A stretch of 42,717 bases of DNA from Clostridiales bacterium (GTDB lineage Bacteria; Bacillota; Clostridia; Lachnospirales; Lachnospiraceae). Positions 25,409 to 33,836 of this stretch are shown in pieces. Position 1 is the stretch's first letter. The number at the start of each line of letters is the position of its first letter. Where the stretch lies: the NCBI GenBank assembly GCA_012839295.1, contig DUNO01000064.1, positions 1 to 42,717 on the forward strand, in the 5' to 3' direction. Made by a program: the position numbers and the translations under genes. The notes beneath the pieces were generated by a model. That model saw nothing but the letters and a program-made list of their open reading frames with translations, ran no database searches and had not been told where the DNA came from.

Positions 25409-26665
25409 ATGCAGCAGCCCTATCTATATACACTCATTTCCCAAGACCAATTAAAAGAAATGCTGGAGGCCTTTGAAGCCTGCACCGGCATACCTATCCA
25501 GGTAATTGATGAGCATGGCACTATCCTGGAATCCTGCGGCAAATCAACGAACTTTTGCAGCATCTTCCAGAAGTACCTGCCTTCCAACGAAACCTGTGAC
25601 AAAATACATATCAACGCAAGCAAACGGGCCATCAGCATTGGCGAAACCTATATCTTTGCCTGCCATGCCAACTTAAACCATATTGTATTTCCCCTCTTAA
25701 ACAGCGGCTCCTTCTGGGGTTCCATCCTGGTCGGACCCTTTTTAATGGATGCACCCGATTCACTGCTGATCCATGACCTTGATAAAAAATACCATATCCC
25801 CACCTACTCGCTGATTGAAATGTATGAGGAATCCTCTAACCTTAAGGTCGTTCCTCCCAGTATCGTTACGCAGATCAGCCGTTTATTATATTACCTGTTT
25901 TCCAACCTGCTCAACGAGGGCAAGCAGCAGTTAATCATTAACCAGGGAAAGCTGCACCAGCAGTCCAAAATTAACGAATCCATCCAGATGTATAAAAATT
26001 CCGGTGTCAGCTCCTCCTCTTCCTACCCTTACGAGAAAGAAAAAGCCCTCCTGGCAAAGGTAAAGGCCGGCAATGTCCAGGAGGCAAAGGGTATTTTAAA
26101 CGATCTTTTGGGATATGTTTTATTTTCCGGCGGCAGCAATCTGGATAATACCAAAACCAGGGCAATCGAGCTCTGTTCCCTGCTGTCCAGAACAGCCATT
26201 GAGGGCGGTGCTGCCTCTGACAGCATCCTGAAAATAAACAACCAGTTTTTAAAATCCCTCCAGCAGATCACAAACCTGGATTCCCTCTGCTTTAAGCTGC
26301 AGGAAACCGTGGAGGTATTTACGGAATCCATGTTCAATTATATTCCTTCCAAAAACCATGAGATGATAAAAAAGGCTATGCTCTATATCTCTAATAATTT
26401 TTCAAAAAATATTACACTGGAGGATGTTGCCGCCCATGTCCATCTGAATCCGGCTTATTTTTCCACCATCTTTAAGCAGTCCTCCAGGTCCACCTTCAAG
26501 GAGTATCTTAATATGGTGCGTGTGGAGGAAAGCAAGCGCCTGCTTGCCAATACGGATTACTCCATTATCAACATAGCAATTGCTACCGGCTTTGAAGACC
26601 AAAGCTATTTTTCGAAGGTCTTTAAGAAATACACGGGTCTGACACCGAGGCAGTACCGGGGGTAA
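25409..26665 (+). CDS. PocR-domain AraC family regulator
   Basis: A 418-residue regulator: PocR sensory domain (about 8-175), an alpha-helical linker (about 200-310) and an AraC double helix-turn-helix (about 320-417; LNPAYFSTIFKQ and SYFSKVFKKYTGLTPRQYR). The PocR part keeps the cysteines C50, C63 and C85 that recur in the other two PocR proteins here. PocR domains are thought to sense small hydrocarbon-like compounds; Salmonella PocR responds to 1,2-propanediol. AAAGGAG lies about nine bases before the ATG. It is divergent from the corrinoid protein and precedes the URO-D methyltransferase, so it probably controls both. A TATAAT at 25365-25370 lacks a good -35 partner. Confidence 0.9.
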   Translation: MQQPYLYTLISQDQLKEMLEAFEACTGIPIQVIDEHGTILESCGKSTNFCSIFQKYLPSNETCDKIHINASKRAISIGETYIFACHANLNHIVFPLLNSGSFWGSILVGPFLMDAPDSLLIHDLDKKYHIPTYSLIEMYEESSNLKVVPPSIVTQISRLLYYLFSNLLNEGKQQLIINQGKLHQQSKINESIQMYKNSGVSSSSSYPYEKEKALLAKVKAGNVQEAKGILNDLLGYVLFSGGSNLDNTKTRAIELCSLLSRTAIEGGAASDSILKINNQFLKSLQQITNLDSLCFKLQETVEVFTESMFNYIPSKNHEMIKKAMLYISNNFSKNITLEDVAAHVHLNPAYFSTIFKQSSRSTFKEYLNMVRVEESKRLLANTDYSIINIAIATGFEDQSYFSKVFKKYTGLTPRQYRG

Positions 26666-26894
26666 GCCGGGAGCTTTTCAACTCATATTATAAAATTAGC
26701 ACATAATATCCAAATTTATTACCATTATATCCTCCTGAATCATGATATTATTTATAAAATCATGGTTCAGTATCATATAGTGCCGCATCTTTTCTGCCGG
26801 CACTAAAGCACACTCACATAGGCAGCTTATCCCTGCTTAAGGAGGCCGGCTTATGATATCAGACCACCATTATTTATTATAAGGAGTGTAGCTT

Positions 26895-27926
26895 ATGAAG
26901 AGAGATATGAGAAATTGGGTTGATACAATGTTAAAGGCACCGACCAAGAAGGCCATGCCCGTATTGTCCTTTCCCGCAATTCAGTTAATGGGGGTTACCG
27001 TAAAAGAATTAATATCCAACAGCGAGCTTCAGGCGAAGGGGATGAAACTAATTGCTGACCGTGTGGATTCAGCTGCTTCCGTCAGCCTGATGGATTTATC
27101 GATTGAAGCAGAATGCTTTGGCTCTACCATCCGCTATTCTGATGATGAAGTGCCAACCGTAATCGGAAGCATTGTATCTACGGAGGAGGAAGCTGATGCC
27201 CTTGTCATCCCTCCTGTCGGGGCAGGCCGGACACATATTTATATAGAAGCTATACAAAAGGCCGTTGATCTCATAACTGACCGTCCTGTCCTCGCCGGTG
27301 TCATCGGTCCCTTTTCCCTGTCAGGCCGTTTAATGGATGTCTCACAGGCTATGGTATATTGCTACGATGAGCCTGATATGGTACATACGGTGCTGGATAA
27401 AACAACCACCTTTATCATCGAATATTGTAAGGCTTATAAGAATGTGGGAGCCAACGGGGTAGTTATTGCAGAGCCCTTGGCAGGATTATTGTCCCCTTCC
27501 CTTGCTGAAGAGTTTTCTGCTGCCTACGTCCGCAGGATCATAGAGGCGGTCCAGGATGATTCCTTTATTGTGGTTTACCATAATTGCGGCAACAGCACCA
27601 TACCTCAGATTGAATCCATCATTACAAATGGGGCTCCCATCCTGCACTTTGGAAATGCGATCAATATGGAAGAAATGCTGACCCATATTCCTGAGAATAT
27701 ATTGGCTATGGGAAATGTTGATCCGGCAGGCGAATTCAGGAACGGCACGCCGGAGTCCATCCGCAAGGCCACCTTATCCCTGATGGAAAGCTGCTGCCAC
27801 CATTCTAATTACGTCATCTCTTCCGGATGCGACATTCCTCCTATGTCAAAATGGGAGAATATTGATGCCTTCTTCCAGGCCGTGAAGGATTTCAACAGCA
27901 GCAAAGAGGCAGCGGCGGGTAACTAA
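26895..27926 (+). CDS. URO-D family cobamide methyltransferase (MtaA type)
   Basis: A 343-residue URO-D-fold methyltransferase of the MtaA/MtbA/CmuA branch. The zinc ligands are predicted as H229 and C231 (YHNCGN) and C312 (SSGCDIPP). MGNVDPAGEFRNGTPE (271-286) is a typical segment. These enzymes transfer methyl between a corrinoid protein and an acceptor such as coenzyme M or tetrahydrofolate, or act as the substrate-demethylating partner in some systems. AAGGAG lies nine bases before the ATG. The PocR-AraC gene is upstream with a 229-base gap; the corrinoid gene is beyond that. This gene and the corrinoid protein are the plausible functional pair. Confidence 0.9.
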   Translation: MKRDMRNWVDTMLKAPTKKAMPVLSFPAIQLMGVTVKELISNSELQAKGMKLIADRVDSAASVSLMDLSIEAECFGSTIRYSDDEVPTVIGSIVSTEEEADALVIPPVGAGRTHIYIEAIQKAVDLITDRPVLAGVIGPFSLSGRLMDVSQAMVYCYDEPDMVHTVLDKTTTFIIEYCKAYKNVGANGVVIAEPLAGLLSPSLAEEFSAAYVRRIIEAVQDDSFIVVYHNCGNSTIPQIESIITNGAPILHFGNAINMEEMLTHIPENILAMGNVDPAGEFRNGTPESIRKATLSLMESCCHHSNYVISSGCDIPPMSKWENIDAFFQAVKDFNSSKEAAAGN

Positions 27927-27989
27927 TGTGCTATCCCGTTCCTCTCTAACGAAATAGTGCGCGGGAGGTTTCGGATTAAAAAATATTAC

Positions 27990-28040
27990 AAAGCAGGCTG
28001 GGGAAGAATCGCGGCAATACCTTCTTCCCCAGCCTGCTTT
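27990..28040. terminator. bidirectional terminator, 19-bp stem
   Basis: Arms 27990-28008 and 28022-28040 match exactly around a 13-base loop. A small GGCC/GGCC hairpin and a run of T (from about 28055) follow on the plus strand. It separates the URO-D gene from the convergent dihydroxyacetone kinase gene. Confidence 0.85.
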
Positions 28041-28109
28041 CGGCCTTAGGCCAATTTTTTTCTATTGTTCCTGGTGCCTTCTTCCAACACCTGTTCCTTA
28101 AAATATGTT

Positions 28110-29873
28110 TCAGCCAACCTTAATGCTCTGTGCAATTTCAGTAAAGATAACCCCCAGCCCATATGCCCCTGCATCAGGATACCCCAGGCTTCTCTCCCCA
28201 ACCGTACCTGCACGACCCATTCTTGCCACAATCTTCTCGGTTAATTTGGCTCCTGCAACTGCCGCTTCTGCACCCGCTTCAAATGCCGTCTTCGCATCGG
28301 CACCCTTTTTTGCACTTCCTATCCAGGAATCGGCACAGGGAACCAATGCATCAATAAGTGTCTTATCACCTACGATTGCCCCCCTGCCAAAGGAACATTC
28401 CCCGGTGCCCTGGATTCCTTTGACTGCCGCCTGCAGCATGTCTGCGAACTCCTCCAGTGATAGTGATGTTTTATTACCGGCGTTTTTTCCTGCGGCTCTA
28501 AATGCAGAACCCCAGATAGGGCCTGACGCCCCTCCGCAGTACTCCATGATAACCAGGGAGCAGGCATCCAAAAAGCTTCCGATGGATTGTATTTTACCTC
28601 CCACAATACCCTTCCACTCTCTTTTTAACTGTTTAAATCCCTTGGCAATACTCATGCCAAAATCACCGTCACCCGCATGTGAGTCGAGCTCACAGAAGGG
28701 AACCTCATTTCTAATGATACATTCACTCATTTTATCAATGATATAGATGATATTATCCAGTGATATTTGGCCATCGTGGATCACCGAAAAGATTTCCTCC
28801 GTCTCCACTTGGAAGGAAACGTCTTTTGCGGATTCACTTAATGCCTCTAAATCGACATACTGCACCCTATCCACCGGCCCATCCACTTTAAATGCCGGCG
28901 CATCGGACCGGAATGAGAGAAGCTCCTTTAGCTGGTCATCCAGCTTCATGATGGATACAGATGCACCCAGCATATCGATGCTGGTCATATAATTACCTAC
29001 AAAGGTTCTGTTAATAAGGATATTCCTATGGGATAATTCCCTGGTAACTGCATTATTCAGGACATACAATTCCTGTAAAGGGGTTCCGCCAAATCCGTTG
29101 ACCAGCAGAGCAATTTCCTCTGAAGATCCATTGATTTTTAGATCCTCCAGAAGTGCTGCAACCATTCTGTCTGCCAGCTCGTCCGCGGAAATAATCCTCT
29201 CCCTTTTTATGCCCGGCTCTCCATGGATGCCTACACCATATTCCATCTCACCCTCCCCAATATCAAAGGTTGGCGTTCCTTTTGCTGGAACTGTGCAGGA
29301 ACTGAAGGCAAAACCAATACTCCTAACATTATTTGCCGCCTTCTCCGCCACTTCTTTAACCTCCTGCAAGCTTTTACCCTGTTCTGCACTGGCTCCTGCA
29401 ATCTTATGTACAAGCACTGTTCCGGCAACACCACGGCGGCCTACGGTATATAGACTGTCCTGCACTGCGATATCATCGTCAACCTTGATATAGTCAACCT
29501 GGATTCCGTCTTCCCCCGCCAGATATGCCGCATTCTTAAAATTCATCATATCTCCGCTGTAATTTTTAATGATAAGCAGGGTTCCTTTATCACTTGCCGT
29601 TTCTTTAATCGCCTGGTATACCTGTATTTGGGAAGGGGAAGCGAATACATCACCGCAAACGGCTGCATCCAGCATTCCTTTTCCGATAAATCCGGCATGT
29701 GCAGGCTCATGTCCGCTGCCGCCGCCGCTAATAAGGCTGACCTTGTTCTTATTTATCTCTTTCTTTGTAATAATCTTATACTTCCCTATAAATTTAAGCT
29801 CAGGATGTGCTGCTGCAATACCATTGCATAATTCTTTTACAAAGGTTTCCGGTTTATTTATAATCTTCTTCAT
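28110..29873 (-). CDS. ATP-dependent dihydroxyacetone kinase (DhaK-DhaL fusion)
   Basis: A 587-residue single-chain dihydroxyacetone kinase making dihydroxyacetone phosphate in the cytoplasm. The DhaK part (about 1-330) has GGGSGHEP (50-57) and the substrate-binding H217 in GIHGEPG. The DhaL part (about 370-587) has the metal aspartates D397, D402 and D404 in DSHAGDGDFG and the glycine-rich GGASGPIWGSAFRAAG loop for ATP. The fusion order matches ATP-dependent enzymes, not the PTS-linked DhaK/DhaL/DhaM type. The ATG at 29873 has GGAGAGGG five bases upstream. It follows the glycerol dehydrogenase gene by 18 bases. Confidence 0.94.
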   Translation of the reverse strand: MKKIINKPETFVKELCNGIAAAHPELKFIGKYKIITKKEINKNKVSLISGGGSGHEPAHAGFIGKGMLDAAVCGDVFASPSQIQVYQAIKETASDKGTLLIIKNYSGDMMNFKNAAYLAGEDGIQVDYIKVDDDIAVQDSLYTVGRRGVAGTVLVHKIAGASAEQGKSLQEVKEVAEKAANNVRSIGFAFSSCTVPAKGTPTFDIGEGEMEYGVGIHGEPGIKRERIISADELADRMVAALLEDLKINGSSEEIALLVNGFGGTPLQELYVLNNAVTRELSHRNILINRTFVGNYMTSIDMLGASVSIMKLDDQLKELLSFRSDAPAFKVDGPVDRVQYVDLEALSESAKDVSFQVETEEIFSVIHDGQISLDNIIYIIDKMSECIIRNEVPFCELDSHAGDGDFGMSIAKGFKQLKREWKGIVGGKIQSIGSFLDACSLVIMEYCGGASGPIWGSAFRAAGKNAGNKTSLSLEEFADMLQAAVKGIQGTGECSFGRGAIVGDKTLIDALVPCADSWIGSAKKGADAKTAFEAGAEAAVAGAKLTEKIVARMGRAGTVGERSLGYPDAGAYGLGVIFTEIAQSIKVG

Positions 29874-29891
29874 ACGATCCCTCTCCATCCC

Positions 29892-31019
29892 TTATCTGTT
29901 TTTATAAGCCTTGCCCACGGCATCTGCAGTAACAATTGCTGCTGCCACAGCCTCAGCAGTAACAGGAAATGGCATGGAATGGATGGACTCCTCAGGAATA
30001 CATGCTTTTTCGGCTACCTGCATTACCTCTTCCCTAGTAATCGTATCTACTCCAATATCTGCCAAGCATACCGGCAGGCCTACCTGAAGGCAGAAATCCA
30101 ACACCTCATTCAGCTCTTCTTCCGGTGCATTTTCCAGGATGAGCTGGGCAATTGTTCCAAATGCAACCTTTTCACCATGGAAATACTTATGGGCACCCTC
30201 CAGCACCGTTAAACCGTTATGGATTGCATGTGCCGCTGAAAGCCCGCCGCTTTCGAATCCCAGGCCTGACAGCAGGATATTTGCTTCAATAATATTCTCC
30301 AGCGCTGTTGTCACCATATTGCAGTCACTGGCAATCTTCGCTTTTAAACCATCCTTGAGTAAGGTCTGGTAGCACAGGGCCGCAAGCGCCATCGCTGTAT
30401 TGGTCCCTTTCGCTTCACCGCACAGACCCTCACGGTAACCGCAGGGCAGACCGGCATTTACATTGGAATAGGATTTTGCAGTTGCCCTTGCTTCAAAGTA
30501 CGTAGAAAGAGCATCGCCCATCCCGGATACCAGAAAACGGGTTGGTGCATTTGAAATTATGGTGGTATCAATTAAGACTACACTTGGATTCTGCCTGAAA
30601 TATGCATAGTCATCAAAAGCACCCCCCGGTGTATAAAGAACGGCAGAATGGCTGGTCGGCGCATCTGTTGACGCGATTGTCGGGCAAATGATCAAATTAT
30701 CCCCCATGGCTACACATTTTGCGGTATCAATCGCCTTGCCCCCTCCCAGTCCAATGGTGCAGGCACAGCCCTTCTCCTTTGCCAGCTTTTGCAGGCGCTC
30801 CACTTCCTGTCTTGAACACTCACCACAAAATCCGCTTTCCACAAAGGTGATTTGGAATTTTTCAGCTGTAGTATCTAATTTTGACTTTACTCTGGCTACA
30901 TCCTCCGGATGGGCAATTAATAGTGCAGACTTTCCAAACTCTTTAACAAAGTAGCCCAGATTTAGCAGCTCATTTTCTCCCTGTACATATTTTGACGGAC
31001 AAATAAATGCTTTTCTCAT
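29892..31019 (-). CDS. gldA: glycerol dehydrogenase
   Basis: A 375-residue NAD-dependent, zinc-containing glycerol dehydrogenase of the iron-containing alcohol dehydrogenase superfamily, oxidising glycerol to dihydroxyacetone. GGGKAIDTAK (92-101) binds NAD; metal ligands are predicted as D169 (SGMGDA), H264 (AAHAIHNG) and H281 (HGEKVAFG). AAGGAG lies before the ATG. With the kinase downstream it forms the oxidative route glycerol to dihydroxyacetone to dihydroxyacetone phosphate. The enzyme can also reduce hydroxyacetone or act on 1,2-propanediol, a known PocR ligand. Confidence 0.94.
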   Translation of the reverse strand: MRKAFICPSKYVQGENELLNLGYFVKEFGKSALLIAHPEDVARVKSKLDTTAEKFQITFVESGFCGECSRQEVERLQKLAKEKGCACTIGLGGGKAIDTAKCVAMGDNLIICPTIASTDAPTSHSAVLYTPGGAFDDYAYFRQNPSVVLIDTTIISNAPTRFLVSGMGDALSTYFEARATAKSYSNVNAGLPCGYREGLCGEAKGTNTAMALAALCYQTLLKDGLKAKIASDCNMVTTALENIIEANILLSGLGFESGGLSAAHAIHNGLTVLEGAHKYFHGEKVAFGTIAQLILENAPEEELNEVLDFCLQVGLPVCLADIGVDTITREEVMQVAEKACIPEESIHSMPFPVTAEAVAAAIVTADAVGKAYKNR

Positions 31020-31236
31020 TAAAAATACTCCTTTCCATTTTTGAATGCTTCATTGTGAATTATTACTCATAATGCAGTTATTTTTATGTTGTTTTACATG
31101 ATTAATTATAAAAAACCCCTTTTGAAATAACATTAAATTATGCGGTACATTTATATAAATAACCAGTAGTAAATTCTTGTTTTTCCCGGTTTATTTGGTT
31201 ATATTTTTTTATATACTCAATCTCCGGAAATGACCA

Positions 31237-31253
31237 TTGTGTATATTGCACAA
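31237..31253. promoter_or_regulatory. operator candidate upstream of gldA
   Basis: TTGTG and CACAA are inverted around seven bases. The site is about 220 bases before gldA and near a minus-strand TATAAT. The regulator is not known; the PocR-AraC proteins are candidates. Confidence 0.35.
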
Positions 31254-31396
31254 TTAGTATTATATACGTTTTTTTATGCCCTATTTTATATTATTCCTAT
31301 TACGTATAGTAATATTAAGCTTTTTTGTATAATATTTTCCCATTTTCAATCATTCTTATGAATGCCCCTTCTGAAGGAGGATATTAAAACAGCACT

Positions 31397-31423
31397 TAAG
31401 GGCATCCAAACTGGATGCCCTTA
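31397..31423. terminator. hairpin after the PocR chemoreceptor gene
   Basis: A perfect 12-bp stem (31397-31408 with 31412-31423) and 3-base loop lie about 80 bases past the receptor stop. On the minus strand TTTT follows only after some bases, so it is a weak terminator or an mRNA-end structure. Confidence 0.55.
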
Positions 31424-31501
31424 TCTATATCGAAGGATTATCTTGCCTATCCAGGGTCTGACGCAAAGCCCCTGGAGCCTTATCCATATTTCTAATTCCA
31501 G

Positions 31502-32578
31502 CTACGGAAGATTGTCAAGCTTATTCACCGTTGCAAGGTTTTCCAGTTCTCCTGCCATTTGAACAATTTCTTCAATTGTATCAATAATATCCTTTAGCGC
31601 AATTTCCTGTTGTTCTGCCGTTGAAACGGTTAATTTGCCCATATTCATGGTGTTATTGACGGAGTCATTTATTTGTGATGTAAATTGCTTTATTCTACCA
31701 ACTGTATCCTTAGAATCCTTTGACAGGCTTCGGATCATTTCGGCAACTATATTAAATCCCCGTCCTGCATCACCTGCTCTTGCCGCTTCAATGGATGCAT
31801 TTAATCCCAATAAATTTGTTTCGTCTGCAATGTTTTTTATTGATACGGATACGTCATTAATTTGTCCTAACACTTTTTTTACATTGCTTATTTCCTCATT
31901 CAATATATTCTGGTTGTTAGTAACCTCTGAAGCCGACGCTGTTAATTCTTCAATTGTTGCCATCATCTGTAATACGCTCTTGTGAAGATGAGCCGACATC
32001 TTTTTCATGCAATAGCTCTGGAAACCGGACTTTGACAGCTCTCCTGCCACCAAATAAAGCAGTTCCGCCGCGGCTTGAATCTGTTCCTCCGGTACAATTT
32101 TCACCTTTTCCAATGCGGCAAGATATTCCTTAGGGTCGACCCCTATTTCCTGGGCTATTTTCGTAAATTTATCTTTATCCGGGGGATAGGGCAATATCTG
32201 CCCGCCAAGAATTGAGCCAATTTGTTTTCCATTTATCATAATCGGTGCCCCAAAATCCATTAATCCATTGCTGCAATAATATACGACAGGTTTTCCTGCT
32301 CTTGCACTCTCGGCACCGCCAAAAACGTCACTTTTAATGCACCTATGAAGTCCTTTTTCTGAACCACGGCTTAATTTCATACAAAAATCCGTATGGCCCG
32401 AACCCTTGGTAATAGGTGTTCCATTGATATCCGTAGTGAGGCTGGCAACACCTGTTGCTTTGGAAAAAGCATCCTGCAATTTTTGCAAAACCTCCACACT
32501 GATTACCTCAGTCAGCTTAATATCAGCTTCATTCACATTTGTTTCCTTCTTATCATCCACTCTTATTTCATTTTTCAT
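31502..32578 (-). CDS. soluble PocR-domain methyl-accepting chemotaxis protein
   Basis: A 358-residue cytoplasmic chemoreceptor: PocR sensor (about 20-185) followed by an MCP signalling hairpin (about 195-350) with the tip ADETNLLGLNASIEAARAGD (251-270), close to the consensus that contacts CheA and CheW. No membrane span is found, so it would sense an intracellular ligand. Cysteines C66, C80 and C102 match positions kept in the two PocR-AraC proteins. The short signalling domain is characteristic of reduced-length cytoplasmic receptors. It is divergent from the PocR-AraC gene at 32761, suggesting shared regulation. The ligand is plausibly a C2-C3 diol, glycerol or derivative, by family reasoning. 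Confidence 0.9.
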   Translation of the reverse strand: MKNEIRVDDKKETNVNEADIKLTEVISVEVLQKLQDAFSKATGVASLTTDINGTPITKGSGHTDFCMKLSRGSEKGLHRCIKSDVFGGAESARAGKPVVYYCSNGLMDFGAPIMINGKQIGSILGGQILPYPPDKDKFTKIAQEIGVDPKEYLAALEKVKIVPEEQIQAAAELLYLVAGELSKSGFQSYCMKKMSAHLHKSVLQMMATIEELTASASEVTNNQNILNEEISNVKKVLGQINDVSVSIKNIADETNLLGLNASIEAARAGDAGRGFNIVAEMIRSLSKDSKDTVGRIKQFTSQINDSVNNTMNMGKLTVSTAEQQEIALKDIIDTIEEIVQMAGELENLATVNKLDNLP

Positions 32579-32655
32579 GGCCTAATTCTTCCTTTCGTAA
32601 CAAAGATTTCGCTTTGCTTTGTACAATAATACTATAAATGTCTCATCTTCTGTTC

Positions 32656-32684
32656 TTGACTTATTAATTTTGTACATATATAAT
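32656..32684 (+). promoter_or_regulatory. sigma-A promoter for the second PocR-AraC gene
   Basis: TTGACT (32656-32661) and TATAAT (32679-32684) are 17 bases apart, an almost ideal promoter in the divergent interval; the transcript would start about 70 bases before the ATG at 32761. Confidence 0.75.
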
Positions 32685-32760
32685 AGTTATATGTAGCAAT
32701 ATCATGTTATATTTTCCCATAAAATATTATTCTTTACTATTAAATATCCGGAGGACTATT

Positions 32761-33747
32761 ATGCGAACACCCTTCACTGAAATAGACCAAATCGTAAATC
32801 CCAAGAAATTCCAGTTAATTCAGGACGATATTGCATTAGCTACTGATCTTGCGATTATCACTGTGGATTATATGGGAAAACCCCTCACAAAGCACAGTAA
32901 TTGCAGCGAATTCTGCCAGAATGTCCGATCCTCCAAATACGGAAATTACTGTGAAAAATGTGATTCCCATGGTGGACTCGAGGCAGCCAGAAACCGTAAG
33001 CCCTTTATTTATCTTTGCCATGCAGGTGTTGTCGATTTTGCCATTCCGATTATTGTCAACGATCTATATTTGGGTGCATTTATGGCCGGTCAGGTAATAT
33101 TATCCCAGCTTGATTCCCAATACGCTCCGGAGCGTATCCTTCATAATGTTAATCAGTCTTTTGACCCAATGACGGATGCGGCTTTTCAGGAAAGCTACGC
33201 CAAATTGCCTGTTATGCGTCTGGATAAGATCATAGCCCTTGCTAACATGCTTTTGCATATCGGTAACTATTGTGTTAATGAAGCAGAGCTTAAATCGCTG
33301 ATTACATCACCTCCCAGGAGACAGGAATCGAAACAATCTAATAAAATGCAATACATAAATGATGATGATGACCAAAATATGAGACGCCCCCTTCACAAAC
33401 ATTTAAGGAATGAAACTTATTTGATCATACAGCCCGCACTGACCTATATAAAAAAGCATCCAAAGGAGAAAATAACTCTTGAAAATATGGCTGCCTTATG
33501 TAACATTTCTCCCAGCTACTTCAGCAAATTATTCGCAAAGGAGAATTTGGGGTGCTTATCCGATTATGTAAATCAGGTCAAGACCGAACGCGCAAAGGAA
33601 CTTTTACTTGAAACAAACTGGCCGATCCGTACTGTTGCAGAAAATTTAGGTTTTGAGGATTGCGGTTACTTTATCAAGGTTTTTAAACGTAATACAAATA
33701 AAACTCCACTAGAGTACCGGACCGATTACGGGGGACGTTCTAAATAG
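32761..33747 (+). CDS. PocR-domain AraC family regulator (second copy)
   Basis: A 328-residue regulator with a PocR sensor (about 10-175) and an AraC double helix-turn-helix (about 225-322; SPSYFSKLFAKEN and CGYFIKVFKRNTNKTPLEYR). Cysteines C52, C64, C67 and C86 are in the PocR part; the cluster C-x11-C-x2-C is denser than in the other two proteins. GGAGG lies six bases before the ATG at 32761; the open frame 19 codons further up has no ribosome binding site. It is divergent from the PocR chemoreceptor. It probably controls that receptor and perhaps gldA and the dihydroxyacetone kinase. Confidence 0.9.
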   Translation: MRTPFTEIDQIVNPKKFQLIQDDIALATDLAIITVDYMGKPLTKHSNCSEFCQNVRSSKYGNYCEKCDSHGGLEAARNRKPFIYLCHAGVVDFAIPIIVNDLYLGAFMAGQVILSQLDSQYAPERILHNVNQSFDPMTDAAFQESYAKLPVMRLDKIIALANMLLHIGNYCVNEAELKSLITSPPRRQESKQSNKMQYINDDDDQNMRRPLHKHLRNETYLIIQPALTYIKKHPKEKITLENMAALCNISPSYFSKLFAKENLGCLSDYVNQVKTERAKELLLETNWPIRTVAENLGFEDCGYFIKVFKRNTNKTPLEYRTDYGGRSK

Positions 33748-33770
33748 GCAATTAAAAATTGATAAGCTAT

Positions 33771-33813
33771 AAAAATCCATCCCAAATAAGTTAATATCAT
33801 GAGATGGATTTTT
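33771..33813. terminator. bidirectional terminator
   Basis: An 11-bp stem (33771-33781 with 33803-33813) has A- and T-runs on both sides and lies between the convergent PocR-AraC and hydrolase genes. Confidence 0.8.
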
Positions 33814-33836
33814 TAGTTTACTAAAAGGCCTGTCTT

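Larger units (their letters stand above)
31020..31501. other. AT-rich upstream region of gldA
   Basis: No supported gene. It holds the gldA upstream region, a TTGTG-N7-CACAA inverted repeat (31237-31253), several TATAAT-like words and a terminator-like hairpin (31397-31423). Short frames inside it lack ribosome binding sites and family resemblance. Confidence 0.6.

Noticed and set aside
24301-26894. Cobalamin riboswitch controlling the corrinoid or URO-D gene
   Set aside because: I looked for the B12-box and flanking conserved stems in the leader regions and saw none.
31362-31562. 66-codon plus-strand frame after the gldA upstream region
   Set aside because: It spans the terminator-like hairpin and runs antisense into the chemoreceptor gene.
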